Assembly (NCBI GenBank): GCA_963781215.1
Contig: CAWAFE010000006.1
Coordinates: forward strand, 70,092-134,091
DNA length: 64,000 nt
Source: AP-15 sp963781215
GTDB taxonomy: Bacteria; Pseudomonadota; Alphaproteobacteria; ATCC43930; CGMCC-115725
Direction: 5' to 3'
The notes beneath the pieces are model-generated. The model did no database searches. It was not told the DNA's origin and worked only from the letters and a program-made list of their open reading frames with translations. Shown piece by piece: positions 45,397-54,724 of the stretch (positions are counted from its first letter, which is position 1; the number at the start of each line of letters is the position of its first letter). Both the position numbers and the translations under genes were made by a program.

Positions 45397-45843
45397 TCAG
45401 ATCCTGGCAGTCGCGACGAAGGGGGTCGTCTTCCCGTTTGCCGGCACCGTCATCGTGGCAAAAAACTGGTTGCTGGTCGACCTGCCACGGCCATCGGAAT
45501 CTGTGGCATTGACCGAGTAGTCGAGGCTGACTTTGTCCGAGGCCAGCACGAGCAAGGTCCATTGATATGGTATCGTGAGTAAGCAAACCGCAGTCGAGCC
45601 GGAGCGCGTGGCCGTTACCGTGTCGGACTCGGAAATGTTGTCGAAGACGGTGACGGTAGCATTGTTGCCTGCGACGTTTGCGCCGAAGGTGCACAGGATC
45701 GGGGTTGTGGTAGGAACGGTTGATGCGATCGTGATCGTTATCTTCAACGTCAAAGTGCCGGTGACGGTCGTCGCCGCGGCAGCCTCGGCGACCAAGGTTG
45801 CGACCAAAAGTCCGGCGATCACAGCAACTCTGAGTACCTTCAT
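45397..45843 (-). CDS. Small secreted protein of unknown function
   Basis: 148 residues with a clear signal peptide (VIAGLLVATLVAEAAAA). The mature part is threonine- and valine-rich and probably all-beta (LTLKITITIASTVPTTTPIL), with two cysteines that could form a disulfide. No family recognised. It is a monocistronic gene facing the flippase-like gene's upstream region. Confidence 0.65.
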   Translation of the reverse strand: MKVLRVAVIAGLLVATLVAEAAAATTVTGTLTLKITITIASTVPTTTPILCTFGANVAGNNATVTVFDNISESDTVTATRSGSTAVCLLTIPYQWTLLVLASDKVSLDYSVNATDSDGRGRSTSNQFFATMTVPANGKTTPFVATARI

Positions 45844-46017
45844 GTTCTCCTCTCACGCTCGTAGCGGAGCGGCGCGCTCCACCGTATGGGTACAACTTGG
45901 ACTTATTGCCGCGCTTTCGTCAACCGGCGATCCCCTGCCGACAATCTCGGTATCTGTGAGATCCAGCGGATTGCAGCTTGCCCGGATAAGAGATCGTCGC
46001 GTCTCGCGGGGCGGCAG

Positions 46018-46410
46018 CTAGTAGGGCGGTGGGCAGGGGTACGAGGGAGAGCAGTAATAGGGCGGAGGATAGTAATAGCTCGATGCTGCGGCGGCGGTGC
46101 CGACCGCGGCGCCGACCGCCACCCCAGCCGCCACGCCGGCGCCGGCGCCGTAATAGCCGCCGTGATAGGCGGTCCCCCCGTAATAGCCACCGCGGACGGC
46201 GGTGTTGCCGTACGGGCCACGAACCGCGGCGCCGCCATAGGGGCCTCGCACCGCGGCAGCACCGCCCGGGCCGCGTACCGCGGCGCCGCCCATCGGCCCG
46301 CGATATGCAGCGCCGCCGTGCGGCCCGGCGACGGCACCCCAGCCGAAGGCGTCGGAGGCTGCCGAAATCGCCAGCAGGCCGCTTACGCAGATGAGGGCAA
46401 GCCGCTTCAT
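46018..46410 (-). CDS. Secreted glycine/tyrosine-rich repeat protein
   Basis: 130 residues. A signal peptide (LALICVSGLLAISAASDAFG) is followed by about five imperfect copies of a GGAAVRGPxG unit, a GYYGG-rich part, a short glycine-zipper-like alanine stretch (GAGAGVAAGVAVGAAVG), and a Tyr/Pro/Cys tail. The function is unknown; such proteins are common in alphaproteobacterial envelopes. It overlaps the DUF2092 gene by 4 bases. Confidence 0.7.
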   Translation of the reverse strand: MKRLALICVSGLLAISAASDAFGWGAVAGPHGGAAYRGPMGGAAVRGPGGAAAVRGPYGGAAVRGPYGNTAVRGGYYGGTAYHGGYYGAGAGVAAGVAVGAAVGTAAAASSYYYPPPYYCSPSYPCPPPY

Positions 46411-47202
46411 CTCTTGCCTCCCGTGGCCTTGGCCGGTAGCGGCGCGGAAGGCTTCAGCTCGACCTGGGTCGCGCCCGCCGGCGGCTGGAACGCGAAATCG
46501 GCGTCGGTCGGATGGATCGAGAAGTTCCAATCCGAAAACTCCGCGACGAAGCTCGGCTGGCCAGGCAACGAACGATAGGTCACGATCAGCCGCCGCGGCA
46601 GCGATCGGTCGTTTTTCTCCAGCCACAATTCGAGCTCGATGCCGGGCGGTTGCGAGAACAAGAGATGCAGGCAGGGGGTGCCGTCGATCATCACCGTGTT
46701 GACCACACTGCCCGAGGTGACCCCGGTCAGAAACGCCTTGTTCGGCGCCTCGGTCAGAAAGTCGGCGAGCGGAAAATCTACGCCTAGGCGCCCGATCACC
46801 TCCTTCATCATCGCTTCGATGGTGCCCTGCGGCACCGGGACGGACGCGTATTTGTTGTCGGCGGTGGAGAACACGACGGCATTCTTGCCATCGAAGATCA
46901 GCTTGCGCGCGCCGTCGTCCCCGGTCCCGTCGACGAGCAGCCGGTTCGGGCGGTGCACCGTCACCTTCATCGTGTGGAAGATGTGAAGCGGCTGGCCGGC
47001 CGGATCGGCGTAGACGCGGATCGTGCGGACCTGGAACGAATACTCTTCCGAGCGCAAGGTCTGACCCATGCGTTCGAGCGCGGCCGAGGCTTCCGCGCTG
47101 ATCGTGGGCTTTGCCGACTTACCGGCCGGCGCCGCCGAGCGCGGTCCCGATCACGCCGAGCACAAGCGCGGCAATCAGAACCGTAGCGGATCGTGGCTTC
47201 AT
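46407..47202 (-). CDS. DUF2092 family periplasmic protein, start region frameshifted
   Basis: The main part (from 47069 on) reads MGQTLRSEEYSFQVRTIRVY and ends in PPAGATQVELKPSAPLP, a lipoprotein-carrier-like beta fold typical of DUF2092. That start has no signal peptide. A signal peptide, MKPRSATVLIAALVLGVIGT, begins at ATG 47202 in another frame and joins through a net +1 shift near 47125 to SAKPTISAEASAALERMG. So the intact gene probably starts at 47202. It precedes the glycine-rich secreted protein and may be exported with it. Confidence 0.7.
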
Positions 47203-47225
47203 GAACGCCTCCGAGACATGAGAAT

Positions 47226-47611
47226 TCATCCGCGGCAGTCAGCGGCGCGGCCGGAGCGCCTGGCGAAACGCTTGCGGCACGGTGACGCACCGCCTCGCAT
47301 TGCCGATTGCCGCAGGACCTTAGCGATGTTGGCGTCGATGCTGTCGACATCGATGACGCGGATACCGACCTTGGCCGCAGATACATAGAACATCGCCGCC
47401 GACGCCCGGTCGTCGTCCGCGGTGCCGAGCAGATCGGCGCCGCGCACGCGCTCGACATCCCAGCGTCCGGGAGCGATCCAAGCGTCCGAGGGTGTCGGCG
47501 GGGCGCTCGGTAGCGGCAGCGGCCGCGGGCGGCGGCGCGGCCGGCTGCTCGAACGCTGGCCGCGAGCCCCAAGGCCAGCGCCGAGCCTGCCAGTCGCGTC
47601 GTGGCGGTCAT
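47226..47611 (-). pseudogene. Broken gene for a small secreted protein
   Basis: A possible signal peptide (MTATTRLAGSALALGLAAS) starts at 47611 in one frame; a proline/alanine linker lies in a second (FEQPAAPPPAAAAATERPAD), and a folded part in a third (SDAWIAPGRWDVERVRGADL, then DDRASAAMFYVSAAKVGIRV). Two net +1 shifts connect them. I cannot assign a family. It is possibly an intact gene with sequencing errors. Confidence 0.4.
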
Positions 47612-47844
47612 CAATAGCAGGCGCCCGAGCGGCGCGCGCTGCCGCGCCTGGCGGCGCGAGCTACACCGCCCACGCCGGCGCCGATCGCAGCGCCACGCCC
47701 CGCATTGCCTGAGATCGCACCGATCAGTGCTCCCCCTGCGGCACCGCGCGGCGGGTTGAATTGCGCCGTCTGGACCGCGGCAAAAGCCGGCAGCGTGGCG
47801 ATGATCCAGCCTGCGGCCGCGAGCGAGAGCAACATTCGAGCCAC
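47611..47844 (-). CDS. Small secreted glycine-zipper protein
   Basis: 77 residues. The signal peptide SLAAAGWIIATLPAFAAVQ is followed by a YMGG-type glycine zipper (RGAAGGALIGAISGNAGRGA), then an arginine-rich tail. It has the same zipper core as the lipoprotein at 6920 but no lipobox. Its TGA overlaps the next ATG by one base (TGATG). Confidence 0.65.
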   Translation of the reverse strand: MARMLLSLAAAGWIIATLPAFAAVQTAQFNPPRGAAGGALIGAISGNAGRGAAIGAGVGGVARAARRGSARRSGACY

Positions 47845-48041
47845 GTGTCACCGTGCGATTTCAGGGCATTCGGGGAGATGATCGGCACCCTCCTCCAGCC
47901 AGCATGCTATCGCTTGGGCCTGCGGACCGCAATCGGCGCGCCGCGACGGCAAGGCCGTGCTAAGCCGGACCGACCGCGCAAGCGCGCGGATTGCGAGGAA
48001 CCTCGGCAAAGGCGCGGCTTGACCACGTGCTCGGGTTGGGC

Positions 48042-48848
48042 ATGACTGGTGACGTCGCCGGCTCCTACTCGCGGCTGCCCATGTCGTTGCTCGCTCGCTT
48101 TATCGCCGCCAACCGGCGCCTCAGCAAGGCTACCGAGGATCGCCTGCCGGCAATTTTCAAACGCCATCTCCATACCGTCTACAAATACGACGTTGCAGCC
48201 CTGGTCGACCGCCGGCCGGGTCAGGTCGTGCTCGATATCGGCGGCGGCAAGGATTGCCCCTTCCTCCCCTTCGTCAGCGAACCCCGGTTGCATCTTATCC
48301 TCGCGCTCGACTTTTCCGAGGCGGAGCTGCGCCGGAACCGCTTCCTCGAGCGGAAGATTGTCGCGGACGCGTCGGCACGCAGCCTGCCGCTGCGAGACGG
48401 CGCGGCCGATATCGTCGTATCCCGCTCGGTTATCGAGCACCTTCCCGACAACGCGGCATTTTTTGCCAACTGCGCCCGTGTGCTTCGGCCTGGTGGCGTG
48501 GTCGTCCACACTTTCCCATGTAAATTTGCACCCTTCGCGTTGCTGAACCAGATTATTCCTAACTGGTTGACCCGGCGGCTGCTTGCGTATTTTCATCCCG
48601 AGTGGCAGGACGATTGCGGTTTTCGCGCCTTCTATGACCGCTGCTATTTCTCGGGGGTGCAGGCATTGCTGGCTAGGAGCGGGTTCGAAAACCCGATTTT
48701 CATGTTTCGTTACTATCAAAGTATATATTTCGATTTCTTCTTTCCGCTCTATGCCTTGATGTTGCTCTATGATCTTGCGATAGCGGCGCTGAGGATCCGA
48801 AACCTTGCCTGCGCCATTCTCGTGACAGCGCAGCGGCCGGCTCGTTGA
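48042..48848 (+). CDS. Class I SAM-dependent methyltransferase with C-terminal membrane-associated region
   Basis: 268 residues. Motif I is VLDIGGGKDCPFLPF, and the post-motif I strand LILALDFSEAEL, SRSVIEHLPD and VLRPGGVVVHTFP complete a Methyltransf_11 fold. The tail from about residue 225 is aromatic and hydrophobic (YYQSIYFDFFFPLYALMLLY), suggesting membrane association as in glycan-modifying methyltransferases. Start ATG 48042 is preferred to an upstream ATG at 47991. It is the first of several polysaccharide-type genes. Confidence 0.78.
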   Translation: MTGDVAGSYSRLPMSLLARFIAANRRLSKATEDRLPAIFKRHLHTVYKYDVAALVDRRPGQVVLDIGGGKDCPFLPFVSEPRLHLILALDFSEAELRRNRFLERKIVADASARSLPLRDGAADIVVSRSVIEHLPDNAAFFANCARVLRPGGVVVHTFPCKFAPFALLNQIIPNWLTRRLLAYFHPEWQDDCGFRAFYDRCYFSGVQALLARSGFENPIFMFRYYQSIYFDFFFPLYALMLLYDLAIAALRIRNLACAILVTAQRPAR

Positions 48849-48883
48849 GCGGCCCGCGCCGGTCGCCATGCGAACGCCGATAC

Positions 48884-49714
48884 CTAGACCGGCTCGGTCG
48901 ACGGCTGGAACGCTGCGGGCTCGGCCTTCCTTGCGCCGAACACCGTATCGAGAAGCTCGTCTCCAGGGTTTGGCATTTCGACGCCGAGCGCGTCGTCGAG
49001 CAGCCGGCCGACCCGCTCGATCTTGTCGGCGGCGTCGATCGACGGGGCGATGCAGATCGCCCGCCCGGCCTGGATCACGTCGCGCAGATAGGCGGAATAC
49101 ATCGCCTCTGCGCGGAACGAGGCAGCCATCCGGGCGAGATGGCGCTGCGTGATGCGGCTCAGATAGCGATTGGCGAGGAGCAGCCGGGCGAGGACATAGA
49201 CCGCGATACTCGCGAACAAAATCCACAGAATATTCTCCGCAAACTCGAAGACGCTGAACCCTCTGCGCGGATCGAAATATTGGCCGACCTCCAGGATGGC
49301 GGCGTAACCGATGAGCATCAAGACGACGCGCAACAGGTGACCCTTGAAGCGGACGACAAGATACGCGATCACTTCTTGCGAATTGGAGCCCTGGCGAAGA
49401 AAATGAGGCCGCCGAGGATCGGCCAGGGCGAACAGCACCGTCCCGATCGCAAAGGCCGCCCCTTGAACGATCGGCGAGGCCAGATCGAGGGCTGCAAGCC
49501 GTGGATTGGGGAGCCACATGATTAGGACGATCACGACCGCCCATGCCCAGCAAGCAATCCGGAGCGCCCGCACGCGTTGCTTCCCTTCCGACAGCGAATA
49601 TGACCGGGCCGCCGATCGAAATCGGCGCCTGGCGGTGGTGAAAATATGATCGGACACTGAAAAAAATGCAAACGAACAACTTGCCGAAACGGATCCCCGC
49701 CAGCGCCGACACAT
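48884..49714 (-). CDS. VanZ-like membrane protein
   Basis: 276 residues. The middle contains a VanZ-like four-helix arrangement: VVIVLIMWLPNPRLAALDLA, IGTVLFALADP, LIGYAAILEVGQYFDPRRGF (the ExxQ and P-R motif) and FAENILWILFASIAVYVLA. The C-terminal 90 residues are soluble. The start is uncertain; a start after the arginine-rich first 50 residues is possible. It is divergent from the deacetylase gene. VanZ-like proteins often accompany exopolysaccharide loci. Confidence 0.6.
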   Translation of the reverse strand: MCRRWRGSVSASCSFAFFSVSDHIFTTARRRFRSAARSYSLSEGKQRVRALRIACWAWAVVIVLIMWLPNPRLAALDLASPIVQGAAFAIGTVLFALADPRRPHFLRQGSNSQEVIAYLVVRFKGHLLRVVLMLIGYAAILEVGQYFDPRRGFSVFEFAENILWILFASIAVYVLARLLLANRYLSRITQRHLARMAASFRAEAMYSAYLRDVIQAGRAICIAPSIDAADKIERVGRLLDDALGVEMPNPGDELLDTVFGARKAEPAAFQPSTEPV

Positions 49715-49816
49715 GTCTTGTTAACCACAGAAAACATTGCATTCTTTTGTGAAGTCGGGTAAGAAGGCGACTCCTCAGCGCTTCACGAAATCCGGATCGC
49801 TCGGTGAGAGGCTGCC

Positions 49817-50872
49817 ATGCCCTCTCTTTTGCCAAACACACAGGAAGCGCCAGAGAGCGCGCCGGTTGCTCGGTCTCGGACCGACATCTGCATTACCGTC
49901 GATACGGAATTCAGCGTTGCCGGCGCCTTCGCCGATCCGCAGCGCTATCGGCCGCTGAGCCGCGAACTGGTCGAGTGCCAGGTGAACGGGCGCAGCCAAG
50001 GTCTGGGGTTTATTCTGGAGGCGCTGAGGCAAGCCGATATCGCAGCCACATTTTTCGTGGAAGTGCTGCAAAGCGCCTATTTCGGCGATGGACCGATGCG
50101 GCGGATCGCCGAGCAGATCGCCCAGGCAAACCAGGATCTACAGCTGCATCTTCACCCTTGCTGGCTACATTTTAGCAGCAGCGGCTGGAGCACGTACCAG
50201 CCGGAGAACGATTCTTGCGCGGCGCGATCGTTCGACGAACTGACCGAGATGATCGATGTTGGGTATTCGGCCTTCTCTCGCTGGGGCTTGCCACCCCCGA
50301 TCGCGCTGCGTACGGGCGGGTTCAGCAGCGGCCGCGTCGTCGATCGGGCGATGCGGCAATGCGGCATGAAGCTCGGCTCGAACATCGCACTCGCCGCCTA
50401 TCGCCCCGCGGACCCCGAATTGCATCTGGTCAGCGGCAGCGCTCTGATCGACGGCGTGCTCGAAATCCCGGTCCTGACCTATGCGACGCCGTCTCCGCCG
50501 CGTGGCTCGCGGCTGCGCACGACGGCGATCACCTCGACGTCCTGGCCGGAGATGGAAACGCTGCTGTGGCAGGCGCGCGACGCCGGAATTTCGCCGGTCG
50601 TGATCCTGACCCACCCCTTCGAATTCGTCAAAAGGACCGATTTCAGGTATCAGGACATGCGGCGCAACCACGTGAACCAGCGGCGGTTCGAGCGCTTGCT
50701 CGAATTCCTCGATCAGCACTCGGACGAATTCGTGCCAACGACGTTCGCGCGCTCGGGCGACACATGGTTCAAGGCCGGGGGACAGCGCGGTGAACTGTTG
50801 CGCGTGCCGGCGCATCTGGCGATTGCACGGATGGTGCATAATTTAGTGAACACCCAAATATGGCATTACTGA
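49817..50872 (+). CDS. Polysaccharide deacetylase-family protein
   Basis: 351 residues of NodB-type fold: the first motif TDICITVDTEFS, then IAATFFVEVLQSA, the metal histidines in LQLHLHPCW, and ALRTGGFSSG with ILTHPFEF near the end. It lacks a signal peptide, like the cytoplasmic deacetylases of EPS loci that act before polymer export. It lies just upstream of the O-glycosylation ligase gene. Confidence 0.82.
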   Translation: MPSLLPNTQEAPESAPVARSRTDICITVDTEFSVAGAFADPQRYRPLSRELVECQVNGRSQGLGFILEALRQADIAATFFVEVLQSAYFGDGPMRRIAEQIAQANQDLQLHLHPCWLHFSSSGWSTYQPENDSCAARSFDELTEMIDVGYSAFSRWGLPPPIALRTGGFSSGRVVDRAMRQCGMKLGSNIALAAYRPADPELHLVSGSALIDGVLEIPVLTYATPSPPRGSRLRTTAITSTSWPEMETLLWQARDAGISPVVILTHPFEFVKRTDFRYQDMRRNHVNQRRFERLLEFLDQHSDEFVPTTFARSGDTWFKAGGQRGELLRVPAHLAIARMVHNLVNTQIWHY

Positions 50873-51102
50873 TCGCCGAGCCTCTCGGGTGGCGTCCTTC
50901 TCGTTCTTGGGAACTAGCAGCCGGCTTGCGCCTGGCGACGTCCATGCGCGGCGTTGGCTCGCGAATTACGTCCCGGCGTCCTGGGACAGGCTGTTCGGAT
51001 TATTGTGCGGCACTTTGACCCCCTTGTTCGCTCTGGCCTCGAAAAAACTGGCTGGCAAACGTGACCAAGCCATCACGGTCGATCGTTAGGAAATAATGTT
51101 CC
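50873..51102. other. Gap with no convincing gene
   Basis: A 66-codon open frame from a GTG at 50889 contains hydrophobic stretches (LFGLLCGTLTPLFALAS) but no recognisable family or ribosome site. It could be a remnant of a glycosyltransferase or nothing. It lies between the deacetylase and the ligase genes. Confidence 0.35.
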
Positions 51103-52452
51103 ATGCGCGGATTGTTGTTGTTTTTCATCTACTTCGGAATGCTACCTTTAATATTTATCATAACGCCTTTCGTTGGAATCTTGATGTGGTTCTGGATTTC
51201 CTTGATGAACCCGCACCAGTTGGTATGGGGCGCTTTCGACTGGGTGCCGTGGGCGCTGATCGTTGCGGTCGCGACGCTGGTATCTTGTGTGCTGAGGCCG
51301 AGCGAGCCGAAGCTTCCTCCGCCCGGCAAGACGACGGTGCTCCTTTTGTTGCTGATGATCTGGGTGTCGATCACATCGATTTCAGGCATTGCGCCCAGGA
51401 TATGGATCTACGACGGGTGGCAGGCATCCGAGAAGATGCTGTTGATGACGCTCGTGGCATACATGCTGACAAACACGCGAGAGCGTCTCGATCAATTGAT
51501 CCTTGTCTGCGCGCTTTCTATCGCGTTCTTTGGTGCCAAGGGCGGTTTATTCTCCGTGCTGACGGGCGGCGTCAACCACGTTCTGGGGCCTAGCGATACG
51601 CAGATCGCCGACAACAACGATCTGGGAGTGGCGCTGACCGTTTTTCTTCCACTCCTCTTTTATGTGCGGGAACGATACGCGATCACCCATCCCAGCCTCA
51701 AATGGCCGCTGCTGGGGTTGATTGGGCTGACGTTTCTGGGTGACATCTTTACCTACTCCCGTGGTGCTCTGCTGGCGATATCCGCGATAGGAGGCATGCT
51801 GTGGCTCCGTTCGCGCCAGAAACTCTGGCTGGCGGTGTTGATCTTGATCGCGGCGGTCGGGGTGTGGAACTTCGCACCCGAGAAATGGTTCGACCGGATG
51901 GGGACGATCCAAACCTATCAGGAGGACGAGTTGGCCGAGAGCCGTCTCTACCTGTGGCAGCTCGCCTGGGAGATGGCGCTCAAGCATCCGATTACCGGTG
52001 GCGGGTTTCACTGGTCATACGACCCGGCAGCGGTCAACCGCGAGCTGAGCGACAGCGGCCTGCCGCGGCTGACCCGGTCGCGCGCGCCGCACAGCATCTG
52101 GTTTCAGATGCTCGGCGATCACGGCTTTGTCGGTTTGGCGATCTTTGTCGCGATCCTGGCAAGCATGGCCGTCGACACCCAGTGGCTGATCCGACGCTCG
52201 CGGAACGAGCCGGACCTCGCCTGGGCAAATAATCTCGGGCGGATGCTGCAGGTGTCGCTGGTCGGGTATTGTGTCGGCGGGACGTTCGTGACGCTAGCGA
52301 TGTATGACGGGTTTTTTGCGGTGGTGCTGATCGCTGCGGCGGCGCGTCGCGTCGTGGCGACCGAACTGGCTCAGCGCGGCGCAGAGGCCAGGAAGGCGAC
52401 CCTCGCGGTCGGCCGGCCGGGCAGTCCCCTCACGCCGCAGCCGGTTTCGTGA
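51103..52452 (+). CDS. O-antigen ligase-like protein, exosortase-A-associated O-glycosylation ligase type
   Basis: 449 residues, about 11 membrane helices. The N-terminus (LLLFFIYFGMLPLIFI... then WISLMNPHQLVWGAFDWVP) is the hallmark of the O-glycosylation ligase associated with exosortase A. The Wzy_C motif region includes TYSRGALLAI, and the large loop has the GGGFHWSYDP and APHSIWFQMLGDHG segments. No exosortase or PEP-CTERM protein is in the window, so the association is known for the family only. The gene would join a lipid-linked glycan to protein or lipid. Confidence 0.82.
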   Translation: MRGLLLFFIYFGMLPLIFIITPFVGILMWFWISLMNPHQLVWGAFDWVPWALIVAVATLVSCVLRPSEPKLPPPGKTTVLLLLLMIWVSITSISGIAPRIWIYDGWQASEKMLLMTLVAYMLTNTRERLDQLILVCALSIAFFGAKGGLFSVLTGGVNHVLGPSDTQIADNNDLGVALTVFLPLLFYVRERYAITHPSLKWPLLGLIGLTFLGDIFTYSRGALLAISAIGGMLWLRSRQKLWLAVLILIAAVGVWNFAPEKWFDRMGTIQTYQEDELAESRLYLWQLAWEMALKHPITGGGFHWSYDPAAVNRELSDSGLPRLTRSRAPHSIWFQMLGDHGFVGLAIFVAILASMAVDTQWLIRRSRNEPDLAWANNLGRMLQVSLVGYCVGGTFVTLAMYDGFFAVVLIAAAARRVVATELAQRGAEARKATLAVGRPGSPLTPQPVS

Positions 52453-52470
52453 GAGCCTGGCGGGCTCGGT

Positions 52471-53724
52471 TTACGGGAGGACTGCAGAATCGCGCGGCTG
52501 ACGGACCGTCGACCGCGGCGCTCCTTTAGGCGCGCGCAAGGCGAGCAGGCCGCAGAGGAGGGCGAGCACCAGGGATGCATCGACCACGACCACCACCCAC
52601 AGCGCCGAATCCCGCGGCAGCTGGCCGAGAAGGAAGGTGCCGAGGGCGGCTGTCGACATCTGCAAGAACCCGATCAGGCCCGAAGCGGCGCCGGCGATCC
52701 TCGGGTAGATGCTGAGCCCAGCGGCGATGCCCGGCGGCTGGCTGAGACCGTTGCCGACCGAGCTCAGCGCCATCGGCACGAAGATTGACCACGTCGTCAA
52801 CCCGCCCAAGAGCGGCCACAGAGCCAGCACGACCCCCGAGGCGAGCGACAGCGCCAGCCCGTGGATGAAAAGCCGGGTGCTGCCGAGGCGCACCGCGAAA
52901 CGGGCGGAGACGGCATTCCCCAGCACATAGCCTGCCATCGGCAGCAGGATCATCAGCCCGTAGGTACTCGGCGGCTCGTGCAGCAGCTCGCTGAGCAGGT
53001 AGGGGGCTCCCGCCAGAAACGTGAACCACGAGGCGCTGGTGAAGGCCGTCGCCAGCGACAGGGCGAGAAACGCTCTCGACCGCAGCAATACGACGAAGGA
53101 GCCGGCCATGCCGGCGAGGTTCAGCGGCGCTCTGGCGACATGGGTTTCCTCGAGCCTGGCCGTCGTCGCGGCGAGCACGGCTGCGCCCAGGATCGCGAGA
53201 AGGGCAAAATCGGCGCGCCAGCCGGCCCATTCGGCGAGATAGGCGCCGACTACGGGTGCCAGCGAGGGCGCCAAGGTCATCGCCATGGTGACCGTGGCGA
53301 TGGCGCTCGCCGAGCGCTCGCGGTCGAAGACGTCGCGGATGATCGCCCGGCCGAGCACCATCCCGGCACAGCCGCCGCCAGCCTGCAGCGCGCGGCCGAG
53401 GATCAGCATCGTGAGCGACGAGGCGAGCCCGCATACCGCGGTTCCGGTGAGGAACAACACCAGTCCGCCGAGCAGCATCGGCCGCCGCCCGAACCGGTCG
53501 GAGAGCGGGCCATAGACCAGCTGGCCCACGGCGATACCGGTGAGAAACAACGTCAACACGAGCTGCACGTCGCCGGGTCCCGCGCCGAAGACCGCGGCGA
53601 GCAGTGGCAGCAGCGGCACCAGCATGTGCAGTGCTGCGGGCGCGATTGCGCTGATCAGGGCCAGCAAGGCGAGCGGCGGTGGGCGTCGGACCACCGGCGC
53701 GCCGGCGCGCAGCAAGGGCATCAC
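52471..53724 (-). CDS. MFS transporter, Bcr/CflA drug-resistance subfamily
   Basis: 417 residues with 12 helices. Motif A between helices 2 and 3 is GPLSDRFGRRPML; the motif C-like segment of the drug:H+ antiporter type is in MTLAPSLAPVVGAYL. The first residues MMPLLRAGAP may not all be translated. It is convergent with the ligase gene. It probably exports a small hydrophobic compound; substrate unknown. Confidence 0.87.
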   Translation of the reverse strand: MMPLLRAGAPVVRRPPPLALLALISAIAPAALHMLVPLLPLLAAVFGAGPGDVQLVLTLFLTGIAVGQLVYGPLSDRFGRRPMLLGGLVLFLTGTAVCGLASSLTMLILGRALQAGGGCAGMVLGRAIIRDVFDRERSASAIATVTMAMTLAPSLAPVVGAYLAEWAGWRADFALLAILGAAVLAATTARLEETHVARAPLNLAGMAGSFVVLLRSRAFLALSLATAFTSASWFTFLAGAPYLLSELLHEPPSTYGLMILLPMAGYVLGNAVSARFAVRLGSTRLFIHGLALSLASGVVLALWPLLGGLTTWSIFVPMALSSVGNGLSQPPGIAAGLSIYPRIAGAASGLIGFLQMSTAALGTFLLGQLPRDSALWVVVVVDASLVLALLCGLLALRAPKGAPRSTVRQPRDSAVLP

Positions 53725-53739
53725 GGCTCCGGCACACGC

Positions 53740-54627
53740 TCAGAACGGCACCGTGCCCCTGACCACGCTGCGGTGCAATATCCGCCGGTCCCGACTCGTG
53801 TCGTAATTGGCGACGGCGCGATGGAGGAGGCAGCGGTTGTCCCACATCACCAAATCGCCCGGCCGCCAGCGATGAGCGTAGACGAATTGCCGCTGCGTCG
53901 TGTGCTCGAGCAGCTCATCGAGGAGCGTCACTCCTTCCACCTCGCGGATCCCGAGGATATGCGAGGCATGATTGCCGAGATAGAGCGCCTTTCTGAGGGT
54001 GTCCGGGTGAGTGCGGACGAGCGGGTGGTCGACCGGCGGCTGCTCGCGCCGTTCCGCCAGCATAGCTGGGAGCTCATCCGATCGGCGGGCGCCGGCTCCC
54101 CAGCGGAAGACTACGCGCAAGCCATCGATTCGGCGTTTCGTCGCCTCCGGCAAGAGGGCGTAGCCGATCGCGGTGTTGGCGAACTCCGTGTCACCGCCCC
54201 GCGGCGGCAGCTCGACCGCATAGAGCATCGTCAGCATCGGCGGCGTGGCGTAATAGGGCTTGTCCGTATGCCAGCGGTAGTTGCTCACCGGCGAGGCGGA
54301 CCGGTCGACCGGGTTGCCGCTTGCGTCGAGGTTGGAGATGACATGCGCGACCGCATATCGCTTGTGCGCCGAGTTTGCACCGCCGTGACGCTCGACCTGG
54401 CCGAAATTTGCGGCGAAGGCGTATTGCTGCTCCCTCGTCAGCGCCTGGTCGCGGAAGACGAGGACATGGTGTTCGTGAAATGCCGATAGGATCGTGTCCT
54501 TCAGCGCCCGCGGCAACGGCCGCGACAGATCGACGCCGGCGATCGATAAACCGCCGGCGGCTGAGAGCCGCGACCCGAACGCATGCTGTCGATCGGCACC
54601 GGGATCTCGCAGTAAGGGTTCGCTCAT
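53740..54627 (-). CDS. TauD/TfdA family 2-oxoglutarate-dependent dioxygenase
   Basis: 295 residues. The iron facial triad is visible: YRWHTDKPYY (HxD) and, near the C-terminus, CLLHRAVANYD (distal His), with the 2-oxoglutarate arginine in YDTSRDRRILHRSVVRG. The N-terminal SIAGVDLSRPLP is family-typical. Start ATG 54627. It is 15 bases upstream of the MFS gene and may modify the compound it exports or release sulfite or another group from organic substrates. Confidence 0.87.
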   Translation of the reverse strand: MSEPLLRDPGADRQHAFGSRLSAAGGLSIAGVDLSRPLPRALKDTILSAFHEHHVLVFRDQALTREQQYAFAANFGQVERHGGANSAHKRYAVAHVISNLDASGNPVDRSASPVSNYRWHTDKPYYATPPMLTMLYAVELPPRGGDTEFANTAIGYALLPEATKRRIDGLRVVFRWGAGARRSDELPAMLAERREQPPVDHPLVRTHPDTLRKALYLGNHASHILGIREVEGVTLLDELLEHTTQRQFVYAHRWRPGDLVMWDNRCLLHRAVANYDTSRDRRILHRSVVRGTVPF

Positions 54628-54724
54628 CGGCGGGCCGCTTCGCGTTGGCGACCAAAAAGCCGAGCATGAACCGCCGGCCACCCGCCGGCAAGCCCGCAAC
54701 TCAGCAACAGCCTCCGACGCGGCC

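Noticed and set aside
52861..54489. A plus-strand open frame of about 540 codons
   Set aside because: Antisense to the MFS and TauD-like genes; glutamine/arginine-rich with no family signal.
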